This document shows positions 28,518-38,856 of a stretch of 64,000 nucleotides of DNA, piece after piece. Source of the stretch: Marinobacter sp. Its GTDB lineage: Bacteria > Pseudomonadota > Gammaproteobacteria > Pseudomonadales > Oleiphilaceae. The notes below the pieces were generated by a model. It searched no databases. It was not told where the DNA came from and saw only the letters and a list, made by a program, of their open reading frames with translations. The position numbers were made by a program, and so were the translations under genes. The first letter of the stretch is position 1. Every line of letters begins with the position of its first letter. The stretch is from NCBI GenBank assembly GCA_018402255.1, contig JAGYIS010000008.1, forward strand, positions 434,001 through 498,000. The letters run 5' to 3'.

Positions 28518-30317
28518 ATGCCTGATTACAAAGCGCCCCTGCGTGATATCAAGTTCGTAATGACCGAGCTGCTGAACAGCGAGCAGCACTACGCCAATCT
28601 GGAAGGTGCCGAGGATGCTACTCCGGATATGGTCGATGCCATTATCCAGGAAGGTGCAAAGTTCTGTGAGCAGGTATTGTCCCCGCTGAACCGTGTGGGT
28701 GATATCGAAGGTTGCGTCTGGAGCCAAGATGGCGTCAAGACCCCGACCGGTTTCAAAGAAGCCTACCAGCAGTATGTAGACGGCGGCTGGCCGTCCATGA
28801 CCGCCGATCCCAATTACGGCGGCCAGGGCCTGCCGAGTTCTCTGGGCCTGGTCATGAGCGAAATGGTTGGTACCTGTAACTGGTCTTTCGGTATGTACCC
28901 TGGCCTCAGCCACGGTGCCACCAATACCATCGAAGAGCACGGTACCGAAGAGCAGAAGCAAACCTACCTGACCAAGCTGATCAGCGGTGAGTGGACCGGC
29001 ACCATGTGTCTGACTGAGCCACACTGTGGTTCTGACCTGGGCACCCTGCGTACCAAAGCCGAGCCAAGCGCTGACGGCACTTACGCAATTACTGGCACCA
29101 AGATCTTCATCTCTGCCGGTGAGCACGACATGGCCGATAACATCGTCCACATCGTTCTGGCTCGACTGCCGGGCGCACCGGAAGGCACCAAGGGCATTTC
29201 CCTGTTCATCGTTCCCAAGTGTCTGCCGAACGAAGACGGATCTGCGGGTGAGCGCAATGCCGTTACCTGTGGCTCCATCGAGCACAAAATGGGTATCCAC
29301 GGTAACGCCACCTGCGTAATGAACTTCGACGGCGCCAAGGGCTGGCTGATCGGGCCTGAGAACAAAGGCCTGAACTGCATGTTCACGTTCATGAACGTTG
29401 CCCGTATCGGTACTGCGATTCAGGGGCTGGGTGCGGCCGAGCTTGGCTTCCAGGGCTCTCTGACCTACGCCAAAGATCGTCTGGCCATGCGTTCGCTGAG
29501 CGGCGCCAAGAACCCGGAAGGCATCGCGGATCCGATCATCGTTCACCCGGACGTGCGTCGTATGCTGCTGACTCAGAAAGCGGTTGCCGAAGGCGCCCGT
29601 GCTCTGATCTACCTGACAGCACAGCAGGCTGACATTGTTCAGCGCGGCAAGACGCCGGAAGAGCGCAAAGCGGCTGACGAAGCCCTTGGCTTCCTGACCC
29701 CGATCGCCAAGGCGTTCCTGACCGAGATCGGCTACGAAGCGGCCAACCTGGGCATGCAGGTATATGGCGGTCACGGTTTCATTGCCGAGTGGGGCATGGA
29801 GCAGAACGTACGTGATGCCCGTATCGGCATGATCTACGAAGGCACCACGGGTATTCAGGCGCTGGACCTGCTGGGCCGTAAGGTTCTGATGACCCAGGGC
29901 GAGTCGCTGAAAGGCTTCACCAAGCAGGTACACGTGTTCTGCAAAGAAAACGCAGATAACGAACAGCTCAAAGAGTTCATCGAGCCGTTGGCTGCGATCA
30001 ACAAAGAGTGGGGCGACCTGACCATGAAGATTGGTATGACCGCCATGAAGGACCGCGAAGAAGTCGGTGCTGCTGCGGTTGATTACCTGATGTACTCCGG
30101 TTACGCCGTATTTGCCTACCTGTGGGCCCGTATGGCCAAGGTGGCCCTGGACAAGATGGCCGACGGCACCTCGGAAGAGATGTTCTACAACGCCAAGGTT
30201 CAGACAGCTCGCTTCTACTTCAAGCGTTTGTTGCCACGTACCAAGACCCACGCAGAAACCATGCTGGCGGGTTCTGGTAGCTTGCTGGACATGCCTGAAG
30301 AAGCCTTCGCCCTCTAA
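28518..30317 (+). CDS. Acyl-CoA dehydrogenase (600-residue FadE-type), copy 1
   Basis: FAD enzyme for the first step of fatty acid beta-oxidation; 599 aa from ATG 28518, with GAGGT nine nt upstream. It belongs to the long acyl-CoA dehydrogenases with an extra C-terminal domain (P. aeruginosa PA0506/PA0508 type). CLTEPHCGSDLGTLRTKAEP and GTKIFISAGEHDM form the FAD/substrate region. YGGHGFIAEWGMEQNVRDARI and MIYEGTTGIQALDLLGRK carry the catalytic-base glutamate region. The C-terminal helical domain starts near residue 460. A close paralogue follows. Likely controlled by the PsrA-like boxes upstream; the position after biotin genes matches Pseudomonas. Confidence 0.93.
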   Translation: MPDYKAPLRDIKFVMTELLNSEQHYANLEGAEDATPDMVDAIIQEGAKFCEQVLSPLNRVGDIEGCVWSQDGVKTPTGFKEAYQQYVDGGWPSMTADPNYGGQGLPSSLGLVMSEMVGTCNWSFGMYPGLSHGATNTIEEHGTEEQKQTYLTKLISGEWTGTMCLTEPHCGSDLGTLRTKAEPSADGTYAITGTKIFISAGEHDMADNIVHIVLARLPGAPEGTKGISLFIVPKCLPNEDGSAGERNAVTCGSIEHKMGIHGNATCVMNFDGAKGWLIGPENKGLNCMFTFMNVARIGTAIQGLGAAELGFQGSLTYAKDRLAMRSLSGAKNPEGIADPIIVHPDVRRMLLTQKAVAEGARALIYLTAQQADIVQRGKTPEERKAADEALGFLTPIAKAFLTEIGYEAANLGMQVYGGHGFIAEWGMEQNVRDARIGMIYEGTTGIQALDLLGRKVLMTQGESLKGFTKQVHVFCKENADNEQLKEFIEPLAAINKEWGDLTMKIGMTAMKDREEVGAAAVDYLMYSGYAVFAYLWARMAKVALDKMADGTSEEMFYNAKVQTARFYFKRLLPRTKTHAETMLAGSGSLLDMPEEAFAL

Positions 30318-30346
30318 GGCTGGGGTTGCTATCTGATTGATGGCAC

Positions 30347-30384
30347 AAAAAAAGCCCGTTCTCCTTCCGGAGGCGGGCTTTTTT
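30347..30384 (+). terminator. Intrinsic terminator after acyl-CoA dehydrogenase 1
   Basis: GCCCG and CGGGC, with an inner CTCC/GGAG stem, are flanked by an A-run and a six-T run. It separates the two paralogous dehydrogenase genes into distinct units. Confidence 0.88.
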
Positions 30385-30409
30385 CATGAGTCGGTGGCGT
30401 GTTTTGAGG

Positions 30410-30444
30410 TAGAATACTGCGCCACAGAACAACAAACTTGTTTC
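30410..30444 (+). promoter_or_regulatory. Minus-10 and PsrA-like box for acyl-CoA dehydrogenase 2
   Basis: TAGAAT at 30410-30415 is a good minus-10 without a clear minus-35. CAAACTTGTTTC at 30433-30444 is a perfect (G/C)AAAC-N2-GTTT(G/C) PsrA-type site located where the transcript would begin. A roadblock or overlapping operator would co-regulate this gene with its paralogue. Confidence 0.55.
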
Positions 30445-30550
30445 GGACACATAGCCGAGCGGGTGGACGTAACCTGGTCTTCATCATTCAGGAAGGCCGT
30501 TGTCGGATAGTCCTCCCAAAGAGACTGACTGAATTTCTGGAGAGTTTTAC

Positions 30551-32341
30551 ATGGCTGATTATCAGGCACCCCTTCGCGACATGCGTTTCGTACTCAACGA
30601 AGTGTTTGATGCGCCCGCACTGTGGGCCTCACTGCCCAAGATTGCAGACAACGTAGACCCGGATACAGCGGATGCGATTCTGGAAGAAGCCGGCAAAATC
30701 ACTGGCGGCGTCCTGGCACCGCTGAACCGTGAAGCCGATGAGCAGGGCTGCAAGTGGAACGACGGCGAAGTCACCAGCCCGGAAGGCTTCAAAGAAGCCT
30801 ACCAGACCATCGTTGAAGGTGGCTGGAACGGTCTGGGCGGTAACCCCGACTTCGGCGGCATGGGCATGCCCAAGACCCTGGTCGCCCAGTTCGAAGAAAT
30901 GATGCAGGGTGCCAACATGGCCTTTGGCCTGGCCCCGATGCTCACCGCAGGTGCCTGCCTGGCCCTGGATGCCCATGGCAGCCAGGAACTGAAAGAAAAG
31001 TACCTGCCCAACATGTATTCTGGCGTCTGGTCCGGCGCCATGGATTTGACCGAGCCTCACGCCGGTACCGACCTGGGTATTATCCGCACCAAGGCCGAGC
31101 CCAACGATGACGGTTCCTTCAATGTCACCGGCACCAAAATCTTCATCACCTGGGGTGAGCACGACCTGGCGGAAAACATCATTCACCTGGTACTGGCGAA
31201 ACTGCCGGACGCACCGAAAGGCCCAAAGGGCATCTCCCTGTTCCTGGTGCCCAAATTTATGGTGAACGACGATGGTTCCCTGGGTGAGCGTAACAGCTTC
31301 AGCTGCGGATCCATCGAGAAGAAAATGGGCATCAAAGCCTCCGCCACCTGCGTGATGAACTTTGATGGCGCCAAAGGCTGGTTGGTTGGTGAAGAAAACA
31401 AAGGCCTGGCGGCCATGTTCACCATGATGAACTATGAGCGCCTGGGCGTCGGCATCCAGGGCATCGGTGCGGCGGAAGCCTCACTGCAAAATGCCCGCGA
31501 ATACGCCAACGACCGGATCCAGAGCCGCGCCCCCACCGGCGCCCAGCAACCGGAAAAAGCCGCAGATCCGATCCTGGTACACCCAGATGTACGTCGCATG
31601 CTGCTGACCATGAAGAGCTATGTTGAAGGTGGTAGAACTTTCTCCACTTACGTTGCCCAGTGGCTGGATATCTCCAAGTACGCAGAAGACGACGAGCGCC
31701 GCCAGCACGCTGAAGGCATGGTTGCCTTGCTGACGCCTGTGGCCAAAGCCTTCCTGACAGACCGCGGTCTGGAAACCACCATCATCGGCCAGCAGGTCTT
31801 CGGTGGTCACGGTTTCATCCGGGAGTGGGGCCAGGAGCAGCTGGTGCGTGATTGCCGTATCACCCAGATCTACGAAGGCACCAACGGTATCCAGGCGATG
31901 GACCTGATGGGTCGTAAGGTTGTCGGAAGCCAGGGCAAGTTTTACGAGCTGTTCGCTCAAGACGTTGCCACGTTCATCGAAGAAAACAGCGGCGATGCGG
32001 CCCTCAAGCCCTATCTGGAGCCGCTGGCCGCTGCTCTTGAACGCCTGTCTGACGTCACCGAGCACGTCATCAACCAGGCCGGCGACAACCCCAACGCCAT
32101 CGGTGCTGCGGCTGTCGACTACCTTGACATGTTTGGCTACACCGCGCTGGCGTTCATGTGGGCCAAGTCGGTCAAAGCTGCTGCACCGAAAGCCGAGGGC
32201 GACACCTCAGGCTTCTACACTGGCAAGCTGAAAACCGCACGCTTCTACTTCGATCGCCTGCTGCCAAAGACCGTGTCTCTGGCTGAGGGTATCCGTAGCG
32301 GAAGCGAGTCTATGATGGCGCTGGCGGCAAACGAAATCTGA
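30551..32341 (+). CDS. Acyl-CoA dehydrogenase (600-residue FadE-type), copy 2
   Basis: Paralogue of the preceding gene, 596 aa, with the same domain order: MDLTEPHAGTDLGIIRTKAEP, GTKIFITWGEHDL, FGGHGFIREWGQEQLVRDCRI and QIYEGTNGIQAMDLMGRK. The first residues (MADYQAPLRDMRFVLNE) mirror MPDYKAPLRDIKFVMTE of copy 1. The two differ at many positions throughout, so the duplication is not recent and substrate chain length may differ. GGAG lies just upstream of the ATG (ggagagttttacATG). It ends at a bidirectional terminator. Confidence 0.93.
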   Translation: MADYQAPLRDMRFVLNEVFDAPALWASLPKIADNVDPDTADAILEEAGKITGGVLAPLNREADEQGCKWNDGEVTSPEGFKEAYQTIVEGGWNGLGGNPDFGGMGMPKTLVAQFEEMMQGANMAFGLAPMLTAGACLALDAHGSQELKEKYLPNMYSGVWSGAMDLTEPHAGTDLGIIRTKAEPNDDGSFNVTGTKIFITWGEHDLAENIIHLVLAKLPDAPKGPKGISLFLVPKFMVNDDGSLGERNSFSCGSIEKKMGIKASATCVMNFDGAKGWLVGEENKGLAAMFTMMNYERLGVGIQGIGAAEASLQNAREYANDRIQSRAPTGAQQPEKAADPILVHPDVRRMLLTMKSYVEGGRTFSTYVAQWLDISKYAEDDERRQHAEGMVALLTPVAKAFLTDRGLETTIIGQQVFGGHGFIREWGQEQLVRDCRITQIYEGTNGIQAMDLMGRKVVGSQGKFYELFAQDVATFIEENSGDAALKPYLEPLAAALERLSDVTEHVINQAGDNPNAIGAAAVDYLDMFGYTALAFMWAKSVKAAAPKAEGDTSGFYTGKLKTARFYFDRLLPKTVSLAEGIRSGSESMMALAANEI

Positions 32342-32366
32342 TTCAGATTTCGTAAGTTCAGAAAGC

Positions 32367-32397
32367 AAAAAAGCAGGCCCAGGTGGCCTGCTTTTTT
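32367..32397. terminator. Bidirectional intrinsic terminator
   Basis: A-run plus GCAGGCC, a short loop, GGCCTGC and a six-T run. U-tracts on both strands suit the convergent acyl-CoA dehydrogenase 2 (plus) and endA (minus). Confidence 0.88.
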
Positions 32398-32464
32398 GTG
32401 GGTCTAACTATAGAGTCTGGGCGCCACACCCTGACTGGCGCGAGCACCGACCGTCAAAGCCAAA

Positions 32465-33099
32465 TCAAAGGCGGTTAACCAGCCCCGGATTTACGACAAA
32501 CGGATTCTCGTTACCCTGGATTTCCGCAATGCGACTGTGGCGGCTCAACTCCTGGTCATCCGGTGGATCCAGCTCATTCCAGCCCTGAAACACCGACGTT
32601 GCCCCAAGCCAGGGCAGGCCATAACTATCGACCATGTAGGCCATGGTACGTGCAACGTCTCCTTTGACCCGCTCCGGCGGCTCAAAGAACTGCGCACTTT
32701 CCCGAATACCACAGTCATCAACCCTGGCAGAAGCACCCAGATTCTCGTAACGGACACTTCGACGCCGCATCTCCACCCGGGTTCTCACCGGGACAATATT
32801 ATGCAAGTCAGAGGTGATCTGCCGGTATCGATTGTCCTGCAAGCATTCACGTGATGTGCCACAGTTCAGCGCCGTGCGCACATCTGCCAGTGGATAGACG
32901 TAGCCATCGGTCATCACGAAGCCCTTGCTAGTGAAAGGGTCATCGCAAAAGTAGGAATTGCCGCCGCCAGCATAAAGATCGCCCCAGAACTGATCTTTAA
33001 CCACCGTGTCCGGATCAGTGAACCGAACATTCTGGCCAATGACAAGACTGGTTGACAGGGCAAGTGTAAGAGCAACCGGAACCGAGACTATTTTTTCAT
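32465..33099 (-). pseudogene. endA: Endonuclease I family protein (EndA/Dns-like), frame broken just after start codon
   Basis: Predicted secreted or periplasmic nuclease. The body contains SDLHNIVPV with the catalytic His of the endonuclease I motif, and WNELDPPDDQELSRHSRIAEIQGNENPF, matching the EndA C-terminal pattern. The expected signal peptide (KIVSVPVALTLALSTSLVIGQ) is encoded in frame, but the only good ATG (33099, GAGGT 11 nt upstream) is followed by six A residues and reads ATG-AAA-AAA-TAG. Seven A residues would restore ATG-AAA-AAA-ATA and join signal and enzyme. Internal starts such as GTG at 33004 would lose the signal. A homopolymer sequencing error or slippage are both possible. 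Confidence 0.75.
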
Positions 33100-33288
33100 A
33101 AGACTGTTATACCTCACTTCGTATGCCATGGCCGTGGCCACCGTGACGAGCGGTTGATGGCAAAATGAACAATCTGACAAAAGTATGACGGGTTGTTCAG
33201 GTATTTCTGTGAAGTATGGCACAGAGACTTGGCGTGGCTACCCTCTGTGCCGGTCTTTACTGTAGGAAATTGTTAACTGCTTAACACT

Positions 33289-33552
33289 TTATTTCAGTTT
33301 GTTGCGGATGTTCTGATAACCGGTTTTCATCTCTTCGCCCAGTTTACGGGCCGTTTCACGGGCTTCCTGGCTGGCATCTTCCGCATCGTGAATAACATTG
33401 TCGAGCTTTTGACGAACCTTGTCCCACTCGCGCTCAAGGTCATCCCACTCGTCTTTGACATCTTCCTTGGCAAGGTGCAGCTGAACCTTGGCTTCATCGC
33501 GGTACTGCTTGATTTTGTCTGACAGTCTTTTGAATTCGTCTTGCAGGCTCAT
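33289..33552 (-). CDS. Small charged coiled-coil protein
   Basis: Not recognised as a named family. 87 aa, almost entirely predicted amphipathic helix with heptad-like spacing and very rich in Asp, Glu, Lys and Arg; no signal peptide, no membrane segment and no Cys. It resembles general stress/apolipoprotein-like helical proteins in composition only. It is preceded by a good ribosome site (GGAAGGAGATTCAAC before ATG) and a consensus minus-35, so it is probably well expressed as a single-gene unit. Confidence 0.75.
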   Translation of the reverse strand: MSLQDEFKRLSDKIKQYRDEAKVQLHLAKEDVKDEWDDLEREWDKVRQKLDNVIHDAEDASQEARETARKLGEEMKTGYQNIRNKLK

Positions 33553-33591
33553 GTTGAATCTCCTTCCCTGATGAGGTGATCTGGAAGAGTT

Positions 33592-33621
33592 ACAATGCGC
33601 CTAATTGTAAAAAAGTGTCAA
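33592..33621 (-). promoter_or_regulatory. Candidate promoter for the coiled-coil protein
   Basis: On the minus strand a perfect TTGACA (33621-33616) is followed after 18 nt by CATTGT (33597-33592). The leader to the ATG at 33552 would be about 30 nt. Confidence 0.45.
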
Positions 33622-33669
33622 GTTGTTGCGGGGAGTACAGCGAATGACCTGAACGGATTTTGATCCAGG

Positions 33670-34683
33670 TCAGCCCGAGCGGCCATTTGCCAGCAGAATG
33701 GAGAGTTCCCGGAGGTGGTGCCAGGGCGATACATCGTCAAAGCCTTTGGCAGCACGATCGGTGGTACTGCACAGGTTGATGGCCTGGTGGAGTTGGGGCA
33801 GGTTAAGGCGTCGGGCGGCCTGCTGGACGGCCGACGCACGGCGAGGTTGAAACACGCCCCGCTTCTTCAGAAAGCCGGCGGGATTTTCGCCGGGGGGCAA
33901 CGCCGATTTGAGTTCAATGATCAGGTGCAGGTCCCGCACCAGAACGCTTAACAAGCCGAGGGGATTCTCGCCTTCCTGTTGAAGCACGCCGATAATCTTG
34001 CTGGCGTGGGCTGCCTTGCCTGAGAGCAGTTCGGTGACCAGCTCAAAGCCATTAAAGCGTGCGCTGTCCTGGACGGCTTGCTCAATGGTCTCCTCATCAA
34101 TGGTTTTGCCATCGGTAAGGAGTGCCAGCCGGTCAAGCTCCTGACTGGCCGCCAGAAGATTGCCTTCCAGCCGCTCCGCCAGCATTGCCAGAGCGCCGCG
34201 GGTCATGTGCAGGCCTTGATTGCTGGCACGTTGCTGTAGCCAGCCGGTAAATTTCTCCGGCTCTACGGGCCAAACCGGCACATGAACTCCGTGGCCCTGG
34301 AGCTCTTTGTACCATTTGCGTTTGGTTTCAGCTGCATCCAGCCGTGCGCTGATCAGCAGAATAATGACGTCCTCGGGTGGCGACTGGAGAATCTGCTCCA
34401 TAACCTTGCGGCCATCCCCCAGCTTGCCCGTGGGCAGATGAATCTCGATCCGGCGCTTTTCAGCGAACAGGGACAGCGCATTGCATTCGTCGGCAACGGT
34501 ATTCCAGCTCAACTGATGGTCAGCGTGGTAGGTAATCCGGTCCTGATAGCCGGCTTCGCGCGCCGCCTGGCGAATCTGGTCGCAACATTCCTGCACTAGC
34601 AGGGGCTCATCACCGGAGACTAGATAAACCGATGCCAGGCCTTTTTTCAGTAACTGAGGAAGCTGGCCGGGTTGGGTTTTCAT
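33670..34683 (-). CDS. holA: DNA polymerase III delta subunit HolA
   Basis: Clamp-loader delta subunit, which opens the beta clamp; 337 aa, a normal length. The N terminus LPQLLKKGLASVYLVSGDEPLLVQEC matches the family, as do LLISARLDAAETKRKWYKEL and the domain III helices (GENPLGLLSVLVRDL). It overlaps lptE by ATGA, in the conserved leuS-lptE-holA order. Confidence 0.95.
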   Translation of the reverse strand: MKTQPGQLPQLLKKGLASVYLVSGDEPLLVQECCDQIRQAAREAGYQDRITYHADHQLSWNTVADECNALSLFAEKRRIEIHLPTGKLGDGRKVMEQILQSPPEDVIILLISARLDAAETKRKWYKELQGHGVHVPVWPVEPEKFTGWLQQRASNQGLHMTRGALAMLAERLEGNLLAASQELDRLALLTDGKTIDEETIEQAVQDSARFNGFELVTELLSGKAAHASKIIGVLQQEGENPLGLLSVLVRDLHLIIELKSALPPGENPAGFLKKRGVFQPRRASAVQQAARRLNLPQLHQAINLCSTTDRAAKGFDDVSPWHHLRELSILLANGRSG

Positions 34684-35258
34684 GGCGATTCGGCAGCGTC
34701 CTGGCTGGCAGCGTGGGCTTCTATGGCTGCGTCTATACGTTCACGGGTCATCGGCGCCAGCCGGAAAATCACCTGTTGTGCCAGTCGATCACCGAGTTGC
34801 TGGCGGAGTTCTTCCTCTTCCCGCTGTTTGGCGAGCACATTGGTCTCATCATAACGGTAGGTTTCACTGGCGTTCAGCTCAGTGGAGGCGATCAGCGGCA
34901 CTCTGTCGGCTGTGAATAACTCAAGGGTTACCGTATGGCGCAGAATATACTCAGCGGCGGCTGCCTGGGCGGTAATGGCCGAGGCTCGACGATCCTGCTG
35001 ATAGTCGCGCAGTCGCAATACAAAGTCAGCTTGTGCAGCTTCCGCAAGCTCCACGCCGCCCAGCGTCAGTTGATCGCGTACGGACTGGCAGAAACGGCCG
35101 GGCAGGGTATCGGAGCAGTCTACCGCCAGCGGCTGCAGCGCGGCCGGCACCGGTGAGGTGCCGCGCAACTGAAAGCCGCAGCCGGCCAGCACCGTTGCCA
35201 CTATGGCCAGCATCAGTGACAGCCGATGGGTGCTCAACACCGACGGTACCCAAGGCAT
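34680..35258 (-). CDS. lptE: LPS-assembly lipoprotein LptE
   Basis: Outer-membrane lipoprotein that plugs the LptD barrel in lipopolysaccharide export; 192 aa. A lipoprotein signal peptide ends in the lipobox LAGC (Cys at about residue 27), followed by GFQLRG, the usual LptE mature start. The acidic C-terminal tail is variable. The ATG at 35258 nearly abuts the leuS stop; a second in-frame ATG 15 codons later would also leave a usable signal peptide. Confidence 0.94.
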   Translation of the reverse strand: MPWVPSVLSTHRLSLMLAIVATVLAGCGFQLRGTSPVPAALQPLAVDCSDTLPGRFCQSVRDQLTLGGVELAEAAQADFVLRLRDYQQDRRASAITAQAAAAEYILRHTVTLELFTADRVPLIASTELNASETYRYDETNVLAKQREEEELRQQLGDRLAQQVIFRLAPMTRERIDAAIEAHAASQDAAESP

Positions 35259-35259
35259 A

Positions 35260-37872
<2,613 letters not shown>

Positions 37873-37983
37873 TCAGAATGATGTTCGAAAGGGGCGGTTA
37901 TTCTAACGTACCCAAGGCTCAACAGGTAGTCTGCCAAATTCGCAGACTTGTGCCAGACTTCTAGTATTGGTGAAGGGTGATGT

Positions 37984-38075
37984 CCGGTGCGGCTTCCTGA
38001 GACACGCCGTGAATACGTCCCTGTAGGCTTGAGCGCAGCATCCCTGCTGCGCACAGTCTCAGGAAGCCTTACCGG
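37984..38075 (-). repeat. GGA-hairpin element B
   Basis: 20-bp arms (37984-38003, 38056-38075) pair with two mismatches. Minus-strand loops are CAGGGATG, on an 8-bp stem (GCGCAGCA), and CAGGGACG; GGA spacing is 23 nt. The core matches elements D and G in GTGAATACGTCCCTGTAGG. GGA strand is sense relative to leuS. Confidence 0.85.
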
Positions 38076-38134
38076 CCGTTGCCCCGGGACACTGTCGGGG
38101 ATTCCGATGAATCCACGCCTGCTGTTGGGGGAGA

Positions 38135-38238
38135 CAGGGTGCGGGTGTGCTTTACGGGACTGTCTGCAGCAGGGATGCTGCAGTCAAGCGTACACGGACG
38201 TATTCACAGCGTGTCCCGGAAAGCACACCCGCACCCTG
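38135..38238 (+). repeat. GGA-hairpin element C
   Basis: 26-bp arms (38135-38160, 38213-38238) pair with one mismatch. Plus-strand loops are CAGGGATG (stem CTGCAGCA) and CACGGACG; GGA spacing 23 nt. It is inverted relative to element B, and its GGA strand is sense relative to ybeL, whose start is 65 nt downstream. Confidence 0.85.
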
Positions 38239-38303
38239 GCTCTGGCACCATACAGCGAAGTCAGGAATTGAGTACTTGGCCAACTATAGAGCGAGACGAG
38301 TCC

Positions 38304-38852
38304 ATGACAACACCAGAACGCAGTCACCTTTCAGGTAAAGCCCTTGAGGCTTATGACAGAATGCTTGAGCGGGTCCAGACCCGCTTGCATGAGTTGCAGG
38401 AAACGACCCTTCAGACGCTGGAAGAGGAAGTGCAGAAGGCCGTTGAGTTTGAGTACGAACTGGAAGAAATGACCCGGGAAGAGGCTGACCTGCTGGGCGC
38501 CTACCTGGAGCGGGACCTTGAACACCTGATGCACTTTGTGGACGAAACCGGAGAGGGGCTCAAAGAATGGCTGCAGCTGGACATTTCGCTTCTGGAAAAC
38601 ACGCTGTCTGAGAGGCTGTTGTCTGTCGCGGACCAGACCATGGTCGACACCCTGGAACTCAGGCAAAAACTTGAGAACCAGGACGTCAGTCATTACATTT
38701 CCGGTGAGGTGGCCACCGCCGGCATGTTCCGTTGTCTCAACTGCAGTCACATGCTGTGCCTGACTAAAACCAGCCATCTGCACCCCTGCGAAGCCTGCAG
38801 TTCCCATTACTTTGAGCGGGTAACCAGCCGCTGGCCGCGCAAGGACAGCTGA
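38304..38852 (+). CDS. ybeL: Zinc-ribbon protein of the DUF1451/YbeL family
   Basis: 182 aa from ATG 38304; the frame is open further upstream but only through the hairpin elements. The N-terminal two thirds are helical and acidic (ELQETTLQTLEEEV, ELEEMTREEADLLG). The C terminus has a zinc ribbon with CLNC (about 147-150) and CEAC (about 165-168). E. coli ybeL also neighbours leuS. Function unknown; convergent with lnt with four nt between stops. Confidence 0.88.
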   Translation: MTTPERSHLSGKALEAYDRMLERVQTRLHELQETTLQTLEEEVQKAVEFEYELEEMTREEADLLGAYLERDLEHLMHFVDETGEGLKEWLQLDISLLENTLSERLLSVADQTMVDTLELRQKLENQDVSHYISGEVATAGMFRCLNCSHMLCLTKTSHLHPCEACSSHYFERVTSRWPRKDS

Positions 38853-38856
38853 GTCT

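Noticed and set aside
30440..30550. Possible tRNA-like sequence (ATAGCCGAGCGGGTGGACGTAA)
   Set aside because: Resembles a D-arm by eye, but no acceptor stem, anticodon arm or T-loop can be folded around it.
37984..38238. Reading the hairpin elements as integron attC sites
   Set aside because: No core GTTRRRY/RYYYAAC sites at the ends and no gene-cassette layout or integrase.
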